Assembly: GCF_025995235.1 (NCBI RefSeq)
Contig: NZ_BAPT01000025.1
Span: 62,001-126,000, forward strand
Length of the DNA: 64,000 nt
Origin: Ameyamaea chiangmaiensis
Lineage (GTDB): Bacteria > Pseudomonadota > Alphaproteobacteria > Acetobacterales > Acetobacteraceae
Direction of reading: 5' to 3'
The notes beneath the pieces were generated by a model, which had not been told where the DNA came from, did no database searches, and saw nothing but the letters and a program-made list of their open reading frames with translations. A program made the translations under genes and the position numbers. Below, piece by piece: positions 1 to 8,542 of the stretch. Position 1 is the stretch's first letter; every line of letters starts with the position of its first letter.

Positions 1-1
1 C

Positions 2-310
2 GCTGGAATTTTTCTGTGTGCCAATCCTCATGATGGTTCAGTATTATTGAACCGCTATAATCCAGGTGAATGGGAGCGTTTTCACCTGCGACCTGTTCAT
101 GGCGAGTTTCTGAAAGACGTGTGTGCCCTCAGTTGGCTTGTTTACGAGGGCCGTAACATGAAAACTCATGATGATATCATCCAATCTGCGCGACGCATTC
201 CTGCGGCGGACGTATACGTAATCGCCTCCTTCTTCCACATGTTGCCGAGCAGCGAAAAGTACTTGGCACGACAAAAGATGACGGGCTGGTTCCCGGCGTG
301 GCTTTCCTAG
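2..310 (+). CDS. Hypothetical protein, 3' part only (gene enters from the left edge)
   Basis: The frame is open from the first bases of the window to a TAG at 308-310, so this is the C-terminal ~102 residues of a longer protein. A TTG at 47 could be read as a start, but no stop precedes it and the upstream codons read as ordinary protein. The fragment is rich in aromatic and charged residues, with no transmembrane segment or motif I recognise. It ends 18 bases before the next gene on the same strand, so the two are probably co-transcribed. Base composition is lower in GC than in the genes from 1.75 kb on. Function unknown; a surface-polysaccharide role is only suggested by its neighbour. Confidence 0.6.
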   Translation, partial: AGIFLCANPHDGSVLLNRYNPGEWERFHLRPVHGEFLKDVCALSWLVYEGRNMKTHDDIIQSARRIPAADVYVIASFFHMLPSSEKYLARQKMTGWFPAWLS

Positions 311-328
311 AAAATATGTGAGGCACTG

Positions 329-1738
329 ATGCGGAATATCCGACGATCCAAGAAATCAGCAGTGCTTTTTAAGACTCATTTTTGGGATGAGGGTGTCGCG
401 GAAAATTTCGCAGCGTGTAAACGGTTTAGTCAAGAATCAGATATATTTATTCTTTTCGATTCCAGTAATCGCAAGATAGACATCCCGGATGAAGTGCTTT
501 TATCCGAGCGTGTTTTTCTGACGCCTTACAGCAAGGTCGAGGCTCTCGGTCTCGAGTGGGGCATGCCCGGGGTGGGGGGAGGTTATTGGTATAACGGAGA
601 TTATCAGCAGAACCTGTTCATCCTTGATCATTCTGAATACGACTATATTTGTTCAGTTGAGAATGATGTAGGAATTTTTTGCTCTCTCGACAGCATCTTT
701 GACGATATGGCTGAGAACGGCATCGATCTGGTGTTTCTGCCGCAGGAAGGGCCAAATCATACGTGGAGCCATTTGAATGGCTGCATCGGCTATTATGATA
801 CGAATCAGAACATTAGGAAGGGCCTCTTCTGCATCTCCTTTTTTTCAAGGAGAGCGGCCTTGCATATCGTGCGACGACGCATCGAGATGTCGTTGCAGCG
901 ACGTCAGTACACTCTCCATGGCTGGCCGATCGGTGAAGCGGTCATGGTGGAAGAGGTTTTGAGAGCCGGTATGGTTGCCCGGTCAATCGCAGACTACTGT
1001 GATTCGTTGACGCAATACGATTGGGCTCCTGCCTACTCTTTTCGTGAATTTGACCCTAGGGATGGACGCACGTTCGTCCACCCGGCGCTCCCTCTGAATG
1101 ACAAATTTTATCGCTCGAACTTTCAGCAAGACTATAACGCCCTGTTTTCGGAACGAAATGTAATTAGCGGAAAGTCTCGGGAGCGCGCTCGAAAAATTAA
1201 TGATTTGGAGGTGTATAGTCGACTTTATACATCACTACATATGCAGTGGGCGGAGGACAGATGGCGCCCATTGATCGAGGATGCTGCGTGCCATCTGTCT
1301 CCTGATGCGCTGGCACTCTTGCATGGCCCCAACCTTCTCACGTCCGATAACGCGGTCGTCGAGCGAGAAAGCGGGTCGCGAGCTCCGAACGCTCTCTGCC
1401 TCTCGGCTTTGCCTGCCTGGGGCGCCGAACAGTCGGAGCAACTGGATGTCAATGAGCGCATTCGACTCATTGTTTCTGTATCAGGGGATACGCAGCTGCT
1501 CATCGGCAGTGAGTCGAGTGATCTCGCGGAGGCACTCCACATGCGTGCTCTCGACGCCGACATCGCGTCGGCACCAATAATGATGTCGTTTCGCATTCAA
1601 CATCGAGCAATGAGGTTTTTCTCAGCATCGATCCCTGCGGGTACCCGCGAGGTGGTCATCGAGTGTCAGGCGCCGTGTGTTGTCAACAACATCCGCCTGT
1701 CAAACGGCCAAGGATCGATTGCCGACTGGCGGCGTTGA
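329..1738 (+). CDS. Glycosyltransferase-like hypothetical protein (469 aa)
   Basis: The ATG at 329 has a GTGAGG Shine-Dalgarno five bases upstream. The N-terminal ~300 residues look like a nucleotide-sugar-type alpha/beta domain. Residues near 110 read YICSVENDVGIF, an acidic cluster placed where GT-A enzymes carry a DxD-type metal site, followed by an aromatic region (YYDTNQN, HGWPIGEA). The C-terminal third (roughly 340-469) looks beta-rich and may be a separate carbohydrate-binding or accessory domain. There is no signal peptide or membrane span, so it is probably cytosolic. GC is lower than in the flanking core genes, which fits a variable surface-glycan locus continuing to the left. The glycosyltransferase call is inference from pattern, not a family match. 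Confidence 0.5.
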   Translation: MRNIRRSKKSAVLFKTHFWDEGVAENFAACKRFSQESDIFILFDSSNRKIDIPDEVLLSERVFLTPYSKVEALGLEWGMPGVGGGYWYNGDYQQNLFILDHSEYDYICSVENDVGIFCSLDSIFDDMAENGIDLVFLPQEGPNHTWSHLNGCIGYYDTNQNIRKGLFCISFFSRRAALHIVRRRIEMSLQRRQYTLHGWPIGEAVMVEEVLRAGMVARSIADYCDSLTQYDWAPAYSFREFDPRDGRTFVHPALPLNDKFYRSNFQQDYNALFSERNVISGKSRERARKINDLEVYSRLYTSLHMQWAEDRWRPLIEDAACHLSPDALALLHGPNLLTSDNAVVERESGSRAPNALCLSALPAWGAEQSEQLDVNERIRLIVSVSGDTQLLIGSESSDLAEALHMRALDADIASAPIMMSFRIQHRAMRFFSASIPAGTREVVIECQAPCVVNNIRLSNGQGSIADWRR

Positions 1739-1753
1739 TGAGCGCCAACGGCG

Positions 1754-2761
1754 TCAGCCGGGAAACGTCTGTCGGCGGGGGACAGTCGCCATCGACACAT
1801 GATACCCCGGCTCATTCGTGTTCAGCCAGATTCCGTGCGGCGAACGGCCCGTGCGGATGGTGGTGTAGGTGCCCGTGGCCGGGTCGATGACCGCCACGTG
1901 CTGACGCCAGCGCAGTGTCGCCCACATCTTGCCGTCGGGGGCGAAGACGATGTCGTCGGGGCCGCCGGGGACATTGAAGCTGTGGACGATCGCCAGGCTG
2001 TCCCAGTCCAGTTGCTCGATGATCCCCGAGACACGGCACGTCACATACAGGCGCTTGTGATCGGGTGAGATGAACAGGTTGTGCGGTCCCGGCGCCATCT
2101 CGACCTTGCGCTCCAGATGGCCGTCCGTCGGGTCGACGACCGCGACATAGTTCGTGCCCATCACGCCGACCAGAATGCGGTCGTTATGCCACAGCACGCC
2201 GGCGGGCGTGGAGCCGACGTCGGTCGTCCACAGCGTGCGGCCCGAGGCGGTCTCGATCGCGGTCAGTTTGCCGCTGTCCTGCAGGCTGACATAGACGACT
2301 GACGAATCGGGCGAGAAGTTCATGTGGCTTGGCATCGACGATGCCGGGATCCGGTGCAGAAGCTTGAAGTCGTCGCGCGCGTCGTAGATGTCGATCTGGT
2401 TGCGCGCCAACCCGGCGACGCCGAAATAATGCCCGTCCGGGCTGAACTGGATCTGATAGGGATCGACGATCGGGATCTGCTTTACCCGGTCGCCGGTCTG
2501 GGCGTCGAAGAAGAACAGCATGTTCCCCGCCGTATCGCCGACCAGCAGGTATTTTCCATCCGGTGTCGGGGCGGTGTGATGCGGCTCGCGCAGGACCGAC
2601 ACGCGCCGGAGTTCCTGCTGCGTGTCGATGTCGTATTCGCCGATGGTCGCATCAGCCGAGTTCAGCACGAAGGCGAGGCGCTCGGCCCGTGCCTCGTGCG
2701 CCGTCATCAGACCGAGGCAGGTGGCCGACAGGACCAGGGAGCGGAAAAAAGTAGCTTTCAT
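1754..2761 (-). CDS. Periplasmic YVTN/YncE-type beta-propeller protein
   Basis: About 335 residues when started at the ATG at 2761, which gives a clean Sec signal peptide (MKATFFRSLVLSATCLGL, cleaved after AHEARA). An upstream in-frame start at 2845 would put 28 unlikely residues before it. The mature protein is built of repeated blades with the pattern P-x-G-x-x-x-x-V/L (for example SPDGHYFGVAG, SPDSSVVYVS, SPDHKRLYVT, APDGKMWATL), typical of YVTN repeat propellers of about seven blades. Such proteins sit in the periplasm, and their ligands are mostly unknown. It is convergent with the glycosyltransferase-like gene and divergent from the glycerate kinase gene. No catalytic residues were identified. 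Confidence 0.85.
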   Translation of the reverse strand: MKATFFRSLVLSATCLGLMTAHEARAERLAFVLNSADATIGEYDIDTQQELRRVSVLREPHHTAPTPDGKYLLVGDTAGNMLFFFDAQTGDRVKQIPIVDPYQIQFSPDGHYFGVAGLARNQIDIYDARDDFKLLHRIPASSMPSHMNFSPDSSVVYVSLQDSGKLTAIETASGRTLWTTDVGSTPAGVLWHNDRILVGVMGTNYVAVVDPTDGHLERKVEMAPGPHNLFISPDHKRLYVTCRVSGIIEQLDWDSLAIVHSFNVPGGPDDIVFAPDGKMWATLRWRQHVAVIDPATGTYTTIRTGRSPHGIWLNTNEPGYHVSMATVPRRQTFPG

Positions 2762-2888
2762 CGCGCATAACGCCTTGAGAAGGGAGGTGCCGGGCTCGCT
2801 TTTCGCGACCATGCACGTCAGACTGTCTCTCTTAGGCTGTCTCAACGCCTTGCGAAACCACTAATAAACCGCACCGAAAGAGGTCGGA

Positions 2889-4190
2889 ATGAACCAGAAC
2901 GACATCGATGCCCGCGGTCGCGAAATCCTGCGCTCTATCCTCGACAGCGCGATCAGGGCCGCGTTGCCCGCCCATTGTCTGGCGCAGCATCTGCCGGAAA
3001 AGCCGCGTGGGCGTTGCATCGTCGTTGGTGGCGGCAAGGCCTCGGCCGCGATGGCGGCCGCGCTGGAGGCCGCATGGCCGGACGTACCGATGAAAGGCCT
3101 GGTGGTCACCCGTTACGGTCACGCGGCGCCAACGGCCCATATCGAGATCGTTGAAGCCGCGCATCCTGTCCCCGACGAGGCCGGGTTGCAGGCGACCGCA
3201 CGCATGATGGCGCTTGCCGCGCAGGCCGGTCCGGACGATCTGGTGCTGGCCCTGATTTCGGGGGGCGGGTCCTCGTTGCTGAGCGCTCCGGCCGAGGGGA
3301 TCAGTCTGGCCGACAAGCAGGCCGTCAACCGCGCGCTGCTTGTGGCCGGGGCGCCGATCGGCCTGATGAACCGCGTGCGGCCGACGCTGTCGCGTATCAA
3401 GGGCGGCGGTCTGGCGCGGGCCGTTCCCGCCGCCGCGCGGCTGGTCACGCTGGTCATCAGCGACGTGCCCGGAGACGACCCCGCGGTCATTGCCTCGGGC
3501 CCCACCGTGACCCGCACCGCCCCGACGCGGTCCGAGGCCCGTGCGATCCTGTCGCGTTTCGGCATCACGCCCCCCGAGGCCGTGGCGCGTCTGCTGGCGC
3601 TGCCGGAGCCGCCTGCGCCCCCCGACCGGGGCGCTGACGACATTCGCCTGATCGCCAGCCCGCTGATGGCTTTGCAGGCGGCGGCCGAGCAGGCGCGCGC
3701 GCTGGGTGTGACGCCCATCATTCTGGGCGATGCGATCGAGGGGGAGAGCCGGGAAGCGGCGATCGTTCTGGGCGGAATAGCGCGGTCGACGGCCCAGTAT
3801 GGGCTGCCGCTGCCGTCGCCCGCCGTGCTGCTGTCCGGTGGCGAGACGAGCGTGACCATGCCGCACGTCGGCAACGTCGCGGGCGGCCGCAACACGGAGT
3901 TCTGTCTGGCCCTGGCACTGGCGTTGCAGGACATGCCCGGCGACGTCGCCCCGATCTGGGCGCTGGCCGCCGACACTGACGGAATCGACGGCAACCAGGA
4001 CGCGGCGGGTGCGGTGATCGCGCCGGACAGCCTGGCCCGTGCGGCGTCGCGGGGGCTCGATCCCCGTGCCCTGCTTGACGGGCATGAGAGCTATCGCCTG
4101 TTCGATGGGCTGGGCGATCTGATCCGGACCGGGCCAACCCTGACCAATGTCAACGATTTTCGGGCGATCCTGGTCGGACTGCCGGGGTAG
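2889..4190 (+). CDS. ttuD: Glycerate 2-kinase, MOFRL/TtuD family
   Basis: 433 residues, the usual size for this family. It phosphorylates D-glycerate to 2-phosphoglycerate, feeding glyoxylate, tartrate or sugar-acid catabolism into glycolysis; older annotations call the family hydroxypyruvate reductase. An N-terminal Rossmann-type domain carries VVGGGKAS (residues 45-52) and a glycine/serine loop SGGGSSLL (124-131). The C-terminal MOFRL domain includes GGETSVTM and AGGRNTEF (about 317-340) and AADTDGIDGN (about 358-367). An AGAGGT-like Shine-Dalgarno precedes the ATG. It stands alone on its strand between the propeller gene (divergent) and the NifU-type gene. The ghrA-type reductase at 39-40 kb would supply glycerate. 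Confidence 0.9.
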   Translation: MNQNDIDARGREILRSILDSAIRAALPAHCLAQHLPEKPRGRCIVVGGGKASAAMAAALEAAWPDVPMKGLVVTRYGHAAPTAHIEIVEAAHPVPDEAGLQATARMMALAAQAGPDDLVLALISGGGSSLLSAPAEGISLADKQAVNRALLVAGAPIGLMNRVRPTLSRIKGGGLARAVPAAARLVTLVISDVPGDDPAVIASGPTVTRTAPTRSEARAILSRFGITPPEAVARLLALPEPPAPPDRGADDIRLIASPLMALQAAAEQARALGVTPIILGDAIEGESREAAIVLGGIARSTAQYGLPLPSPAVLLSGGETSVTMPHVGNVAGGRNTEFCLALALALQDMPGDVAPIWALAADTDGIDGNQDAAGAVIAPDSLARAASRGLDPRALLDGHESYRLFDGLGDLIRTGPTLTNVNDFRAILVGLPG

Positions 4191-4301
4191 GGCCTCGCTG
4201 CTGTCGTGACGGCAGGGGTTGCGGACGGGCGGTTTCTGCCACATCTGATGCAAATAGTACTAACGCTGTGCGCTATGCACCCTGCCGACAGGACCCGCAC
4301 C

Positions 4302-4865
4302 ATGTTCATCGAGACCGAAGACACACCGAATCCCGCGACGCTGAAGTTTCTGCCGGGCCGGGATGTGATGGGTGATCGCGGGACGGCCGACTTCATCGAT
4401 GCCGACGCGACGGCGGGACGGTCGGTTCTGGCCGATGCGCTGTTTTCCGTCGAAGGCGTGTCGCGTATCTTTCTTGGGGCCGACTTCGTGTCCGTGACCA
4501 AGAGCGACGACGCCGACTGGCGCACCGTCAAGCCGCAGGTTCTGGCCGTTCTGGTCGACCACTTCGTGTCCGGCCATCCGGTCATCGAGGAAGGCGCTGC
4601 AATCATCGAGGACGCGATCGCGCCCGAAGATCTGGAGATCGTCACCCAGATCCGCGAATTGCTGGACACCCGCGTCCGCCCGGCCGTAGCGGCCGATGGC
4701 GGCGATATCGTGTTCCGGGGCTATCGCGACGGGATCGTCCGCCTGACAATGCAGGGGGCGTGCTCGGGCTGTCCGTCATCGCGCGCCACGCTCAAGCACG
4801 GTGTGGAGAACATGCTCCGTCACTACGTGCCGGAAGTCGTCTCGGTCGAGCAGGTCGAGGCCTGA
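4302..4865 (+). CDS. NifU-family Fe-S cluster carrier (Nfu_N plus NifU C-terminal domain)
   Basis: 187 residues from the ATG at 4302, which begins the canonical Nfu N-terminal domain (FIETEDTPNPATLKFLPG). A longer in-frame start at 4206 adds unconserved residues. The C-terminal NifU domain carries the cluster-binding CSGC at residues 154-157 within GACSGCPSS. Proteins of this family accept Fe-S clusters from the assembly machinery and pass them to client enzymes such as aconitase and lipoyl synthase. Domain order and length match the standard alphaproteobacterial form. Nothing around it is an iron-sulfur assembly gene, which is usual for Nfu in this group. Confidence 0.92.
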   Translation: MFIETEDTPNPATLKFLPGRDVMGDRGTADFIDADATAGRSVLADALFSVEGVSRIFLGADFVSVTKSDDADWRTVKPQVLAVLVDHFVSGHPVIEEGAAIIEDAIAPEDLEIVTQIRELLDTRVRPAVAADGGDIVFRGYRDGIVRLTMQGACSGCPSSRATLKHGVENMLRHYVPEVVSVEQVEA

Positions 4866-4961
4866 TCCGGCGGGGCTTGCGGCGTCCGGCCCGATGCCGC
4901 ACAAACGCGGCTTTCCCCTTACGGCCAGCGGTGAGATGGCCCAGCACGGCGGCCACATGAC

Positions 4962-5546
4962 ATGGTTCTGAGCGATACGGATCTGGACACGCTTTTCCGC
5001 ACGGCGCGAACTCCTGACCGCTGGTCGGCGACGCCGGTGTCGGAAGACACTCTGACTGCGCTGTACGGTCTGCTCAGCCTCGGTCCGACCTCGGGCAATT
5101 GCCAGCCGGGCCGCTTCGTCTTCCTGCAGTCGCCCGACAGCCGCGAACGTCTGCGCCCGGCCCTGTCGGCCGGAAACGTGGACCGGGTTATGACGGCGCC
5201 CCTGACCGTGATCGTGGCGCACGATCCTCTGTTTTTCGACAAGATGAACCGGCTGAACGATCTGCCCGACGTGCGGTCGTGGTTCGCGGCCGACGTTGCC
5301 CTGTCGGAGGAGACGGCGCTTCGCAACGGGACGCTGGCGGGGGCCTACCTGATCATGGCGGCGCGGGCGCTGGGGCTCGATGTGCTGCCGATGTCGGGTT
5401 TCGATTCGTTCATGGTCGAGGACAGCTTTCTTGCCGCCCAGGGCTGGCGGGCCAATTTTCTGGTCAGTCTAGGCTACGCCGACGGCGTGCCGGAGCATCC
5501 GCGCGCCCCGCGCCTCGGCTTCGATGAAGCCTGCATGGTGCTGTGA
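4962..5546 (+). CDS. RutE/HadB-type nitroreductase-family protein (putative malonic semialdehyde reductase)
   Basis: 194 residues, a single FMN-dependent nitroreductase domain. The N-terminus (LDTLFRTART) and the block LGPTSGNCQPGRFVF near residues 44-58 match the RutE-like subfamily, whose members reduce malonic semialdehyde to 3-hydroxypropionate or act on related aldehydes and quinones. The C-terminal PMSGFDSFMVEDSF (about residues 146-159) is also typical. No rut pyrimidine genes are nearby, so the physiological substrate is open. Malonic semialdehyde also arises in the inositol pathway encoded at 17.9-24.9 kb, but that link is inference. The stop codon overlaps the GTG start of tsaB (GTGA), so translation is probably coupled. 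Confidence 0.82.
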   Translation: MVLSDTDLDTLFRTARTPDRWSATPVSEDTLTALYGLLSLGPTSGNCQPGRFVFLQSPDSRERLRPALSAGNVDRVMTAPLTVIVAHDPLFFDKMNRLNDLPDVRSWFAADVALSEETALRNGTLAGAYLIMAARALGLDVLPMSGFDSFMVEDSFLAAQGWRANFLVSLGYADGVPEHPRAPRLGFDEACMVL

Positions 5547-6268
5547 CCGGCGGGACGCACGACACGACCCCGGTTAAGCGCCTCCTGGTGCTGGATGCGT
5601 CGGCCGCCGGGGATGCCGCCGGCGGCTTGGCCGCGTGCGTGACCGGGGTGGGCGAACAGCTTGATCTGCGGGCGTCGCGCCTGATCGTCGGGCGGGGTGG
5701 GGCGGAGGAACTGGCACCGCTGGTGCGGGCCCTGCTGGCCGAGGCCGCCTGGTGCCCGCGGGAGATCGACGTCGTCGCGGTCGTTTGTGGTCCGGGGTCG
5801 TTCACCGGATTGCGGGCCTCGCTGGCGCTGGCGCACGGCGTGGCACTCGGCAGCGGCGCCGTGGTCCTGCCGGTAACGGTGGGCGAGGCACTGGCGCCCG
5901 CCCTGATGGCGGAGGCCGCCGACAGGGGGCTGACGCGGGCGGTCTGCGTTCTCGCGGCCCGGCGCGGGCGTGTGTTTCTTGACGAGGCCGGCGTTGTGAC
6001 GGCGTGCGCTCTCGACGGGCTGACGCTGGCGCGCGAGCCGGTCCTGCTGGCGGGCAACGCTGCCGAGTCCCTGCTGGACGGGGCGAGCGCTTCTTCCGCA
6101 CAACTGTCGAAACATCATGCGCCTGATGCGCTGATGATTGCGGCGGCGGCCCTGCGCCGTGCCCGTGGGGACCTGCCGCCCCGCGCGCCGCTGCCGCTGT
6201 ATGTGGAGGCGGCGGAGGCAAAGCTGCCCGCTGGTGGCCTGCGACCGGCGCCGAAAGCGGGGTCGTGA
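5543..6268 (+). CDS. tsaB: tRNA threonylcarbamoyladenosine biosynthesis protein TsaB
   Basis: 241 residues from a GTG start that overlaps the preceding stop by four bases. TsaB is the ASKHA-fold partner of TsaD/TsaE in making the t6A modification at tRNA position 37. Visible family features are the N-terminal LLVLDASA strand-loop and the block VCGPGSFTGLRASLALAHG (about residues 77-95), the diagnostic GPGSFTGxR motif. The C-terminal half is poorly conserved, as expected. It is followed with another GTGA overlap by rimI, the common tsaB-rimI arrangement in Proteobacteria. Confidence 0.95.
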   Translation: MTGGTHDTTPVKRLLVLDASAAGDAAGGLAACVTGVGEQLDLRASRLIVGRGGAEELAPLVRALLAEAAWCPREIDVVAVVCGPGSFTGLRASLALAHGVALGSGAVVLPVTVGEALAPALMAEAADRGLTRAVCVLAARRGRVFLDEAGVVTACALDGLTLAREPVLLAGNAAESLLDGASASSAQLSKHHAPDALMIAAAALRRARGDLPPRAPLPLYVEAAEAKLPAGGLRPAPKAGS

Positions 6269-6744
6269 CCCGCTCACGAACACATGTCTTCTCTCTCGTA
6301 CGCGCTGGCGCTGAGTCGGCGGCGCTTCTGGCGGCCATCCATGCCCTGTGCTTCCCCGAAACAGACCGATGGGACGAAGCGGCGATGTCAACGCTTCTGG
6401 GTATGCCGGGGACCTTTGCCGTGCTGGAGAGCGGCTCGGCTGATGATCCCGCGGCCGTGCGCGGTTTCGTCATGGCCCGGCAGGTGCTGGACGAGGCCGA
6501 GGTCTTGACCCTCGCCGTTCTGCCGTCATGCCGTCGTCAGGGTATTGCCTCCGCGTTGCTGGCGCGGCTGGCGGTGGACTGCCGCGGCCGGGGCGCCGGG
6601 CGACTGTTCCTCGAGGTGTCGGAGGCCAATACGGCGGCGCGGGCTCTGTATGAAGGCTGTGGATTCGCGGGCATCGGGCGGCGCCGTGCGTATTATGCGG
6701 ACGGCAGCGATGCGCGCGTTCTCGCGCGCTCCCTAACGGACTGA
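6265..6744 (+). CDS. rimI: Ribosomal protein S18 alanine N-acetyltransferase RimI (GNAT)
   Basis: 159 residues, starting at a GTG that overlaps the tsaB stop. The single GNAT fold shows the acetyl-CoA pyrophosphate loop R-R-Q-G-I-A (CRRQGIASALL, about residues 91-101), the preceding strand LTLAVLP and the RimI-type C-terminal pattern LEVSEANTAARALYEGCGF (about 113-131), followed by GIGRRRAYYADG. RimI acetylates the N-terminal alanine of ribosomal protein S18 and sometimes other proteins. It is coupled to tsaB and convergent with the TusA-like gene, leaving only three bases between the stops. Confidence 0.93.
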   Translation: MTRSRTHVFSLVRAGAESAALLAAIHALCFPETDRWDEAAMSTLLGMPGTFAVLESGSADDPAAVRGFVMARQVLDEAEVLTLAVLPSCRRQGIASALLARLAVDCRGRGAGRLFLEVSEANTAARALYEGCGFAGIGRRRAYYADGSDARVLARSLTD

Positions 6745-6747
6745 GCC

Positions 6748-7005
6748 TCAGCCCTCCTTCTTTTTTATCCGTACGGTCAAAATACCCGCGCCGCCCTCCG
6801 TCTCCGCAACGATGCTGTGCCCGAGTTCGCGCGCGCTGGCGGGCACGTTGCGACGGGCCTCGACCCCTTTCAGCCGAACATCCAGAAGCCCGCCTGGCGC
6901 AAGCCGATCAAGAGCAATCCGGGTGTGCACGAAGGTCATGGGGCAGGTCTCATGGCTGATATCCAGAAGCGGAATGCAGTTTTCCGTGGTAAGCCGATGC
7001 GACAT
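6748..7005 (-). CDS. TusA-family sulfurtransferase
   Basis: 85 residues, one SirA/TusA domain. The signature L-D-x-x-x-x-x-C-P is present as LLDISHETCPMTFVHTRIAL, placing the sulfur-carrying cysteine at residue 21 followed by Pro22; the usual second proline of the CPxP pattern is replaced (CPMT). TusA-like proteins relay persulfide sulfur for tRNA thiolation or cofactor synthesis. No tusBCD or mnmA gene is adjacent, so the client pathway is unknown. It is transcribed divergently from the MucR-like regulator across 105 bases. Confidence 0.82.
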   Translation of the reverse strand: MSHRLTTENCIPLLDISHETCPMTFVHTRIALDRLAPGGLLDVRLKGVEARRNVPASARELGHSIVAETEGGAGILTVRIKKKEG

Positions 7006-7110
7006 CGTATTATTCCTCTCTTTCTATCAGATGATCGTTCGGTCATCGGTCTGGTCATATCCACACGATCCACAGGCGCGACGATCGGCGTCAGACACAA
7101 GGGAACCCGG

Positions 7111-7515
7111 ATGCCACTCGCCCATCAGCCTTCCGTGCCCGCGCTGACAGCGCAGATTGTCGCCGCCTACGTGTCGGGGAACCCCGTAGGGGCCGAGACC
7201 CTGGCACAGGTCATCGCCTCGGTGCACGAGGCGCTGACGGACGTGGCGTCGTCGGCTGGTTGCGTGGCTGCTCTGTCCCCCACCCCCGCCGTGCCGCCGC
7301 GCCGATCGGTGTTCGACGATTATATTGTCTGTCTGGAGGATGGAAAGAAGCTCAAGATACTGCGTCGCCACCTGAAATCGGCCTACGGCATGACGCCGGA
7401 GCAGTATCGGGCGCGCTGGGACCTGCCGAACGACTATCCCATGGTCGCCCCGAATTACGCCGACGAACGCTCGCGTCTGGCGCGCCGGAACGGTCTGGGA
7501 ACCCGCCGTTCCTGA
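7111..7515 (+). CDS. MucR/Ros-family transcriptional regulator with altered zinc-ligand positions
   Basis: 134 residues from the ATG at 7111; in-frame upstream codons back to 6817 overlap the TusA gene and show no MucR-like residues. The C-terminal half is the Ros/MucR DNA-binding domain: DDYIVCLEDGKKLKILRRHL (69-88), then MTPEQYRARW and DYPMVAPNYA. Ros/MucR proteins bind AT-rich promoter DNA and control exopolysaccharide, motility and cell-cycle genes in alphaproteobacteria. In Ros the finger uses Cys-Cys-His-His. Here the corresponding positions read Cys74, Asp77, His87 and then Ala91-Tyr92, so the last ligand is missing, as in described zinc-independent MucR relatives. The upstream GGGAACCC is only a weak ribosome site. 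Confidence 0.88.
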   Translation: MPLAHQPSVPALTAQIVAAYVSGNPVGAETLAQVIASVHEALTDVASSAGCVAALSPTPAVPPRRSVFDDYIVCLEDGKKLKILRRHLKSAYGMTPEQYRARWDLPNDYPMVAPNYADERSRLARRNGLGTRRS

Positions 7516-7693
7516 CCGCTCCCCGCCGGGGGGCTCAGCGCACGGGAATGGACAAGCCGGGTCCTGATCCGCTACGTCGCTTGCAAGGGAGCATCCCGCT
7601 CCGGCGGTCTGCCGTCGGACGGCCTATGCTTTCGGGATGCACGAAGCCGGAGCATGACACAGTGACACGGGCCCCACGGAGCAGCGCGCGGCC

Positions 7694-8542
7694 ATGAGCG
7701 CGGACAACACATTGCGCGGGTCTCTCTCGACGCTCGCGTTCGAGCGGCGCGGGTTCACCGAACTGCGCGGCGGCAATCTGGGCGTGCGCATCGCCACGAC
7801 CGACGCCGAGCGGGATGCGGCCCAGGCCCTGCGCTACCGCGTCTTCTACGAGGAAATGGGCGCCCGCGCGGACGAGCGCACGGCCAGAACGCGTCGCGAT
7901 GTCGACGATTTCGACGAGGTCGCCGACCATCTCCTCGTCATCGACCACGCGATTTCTTCTGGCGCAAAGGGTGTCGTCGGTACCTATCGCCTGCTGCAGG
8001 GAGAGGCGGCGGCCAAGGTCGGTCGCTTCTATACCGCCAGCGAATACGACATCTCCCGCCTGACGGAATTCCCCGGCCGTCTTCTTGAGGTCGGACGATC
8101 CTGTGTCGATCCGGCCTACCGGGGGCGGGCGGCGATGCAGCTCTTGTGGCGCGGGATCGCGTCCTACATCTTCCTGCACCGCATCGATGTCCTCTTTGGT
8201 TGCGCCAGTCTGCCGGGAACGGACCCGGATCAGATGCGCGACGAACTGACATATCTGTACCATAACCATCTCGCCCCTCCGGCGCTGCGCATCAGTGCCC
8301 TGCCCGAACGACGGGTGGAGATGCTGCGCACCGATCCGAACACGCTCGATCATCGGCGTTGCCTTGCCCGGCTCCCCCCCCTGATCAAGGGATATTTGCG
8401 TCTGGGCGGATATGTCGGGGATGGCGCGGTGATCGACGACCAGTTCAATACGCTCGACGTCGCGGTTCTGGTCAAAAGCGAGCTGTTGGCCGACAAATAC
8501 TATCGTCACTACGAACGCCGCCTCCGCGACGCGCTGGATTGA
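7694..8542 (+). CDS. olsB: L-ornithine N-alpha-acyltransferase OlsB
   Basis: 282 residues, GNAT-like OlsB fold. OlsB transfers a 3-hydroxyacyl chain from acyl-ACP to ornithine, the first step in making phosphorus-free ornithine lipids of the envelope. Family landmarks are ALRYRVFYEEMGA (about residues 45-57), DDFDEVADHLLVID, GTYRLL, the block EVGRSCVDPAYRGRAAMQLL (about 133-152) and a C-terminal LPPLIKGYLRLGG. The partner acyltransferase olsA is not in this window. The stop overlaps the TTG start of lnt, so the pair is probably translated together; both act on envelope lipids. Confidence 0.88.
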   Translation: MSADNTLRGSLSTLAFERRGFTELRGGNLGVRIATTDAERDAAQALRYRVFYEEMGARADERTARTRRDVDDFDEVADHLLVIDHAISSGAKGVVGTYRLLQGEAAAKVGRFYTASEYDISRLTEFPGRLLEVGRSCVDPAYRGRAAMQLLWRGIASYIFLHRIDVLFGCASLPGTDPDQMRDELTYLYHNHLAPPALRISALPERRVEMLRTDPNTLDHRRCLARLPPLIKGYLRLGGYVGDGAVIDDQFNTLDVAVLVKSELLADKYYRHYERRLRDALD

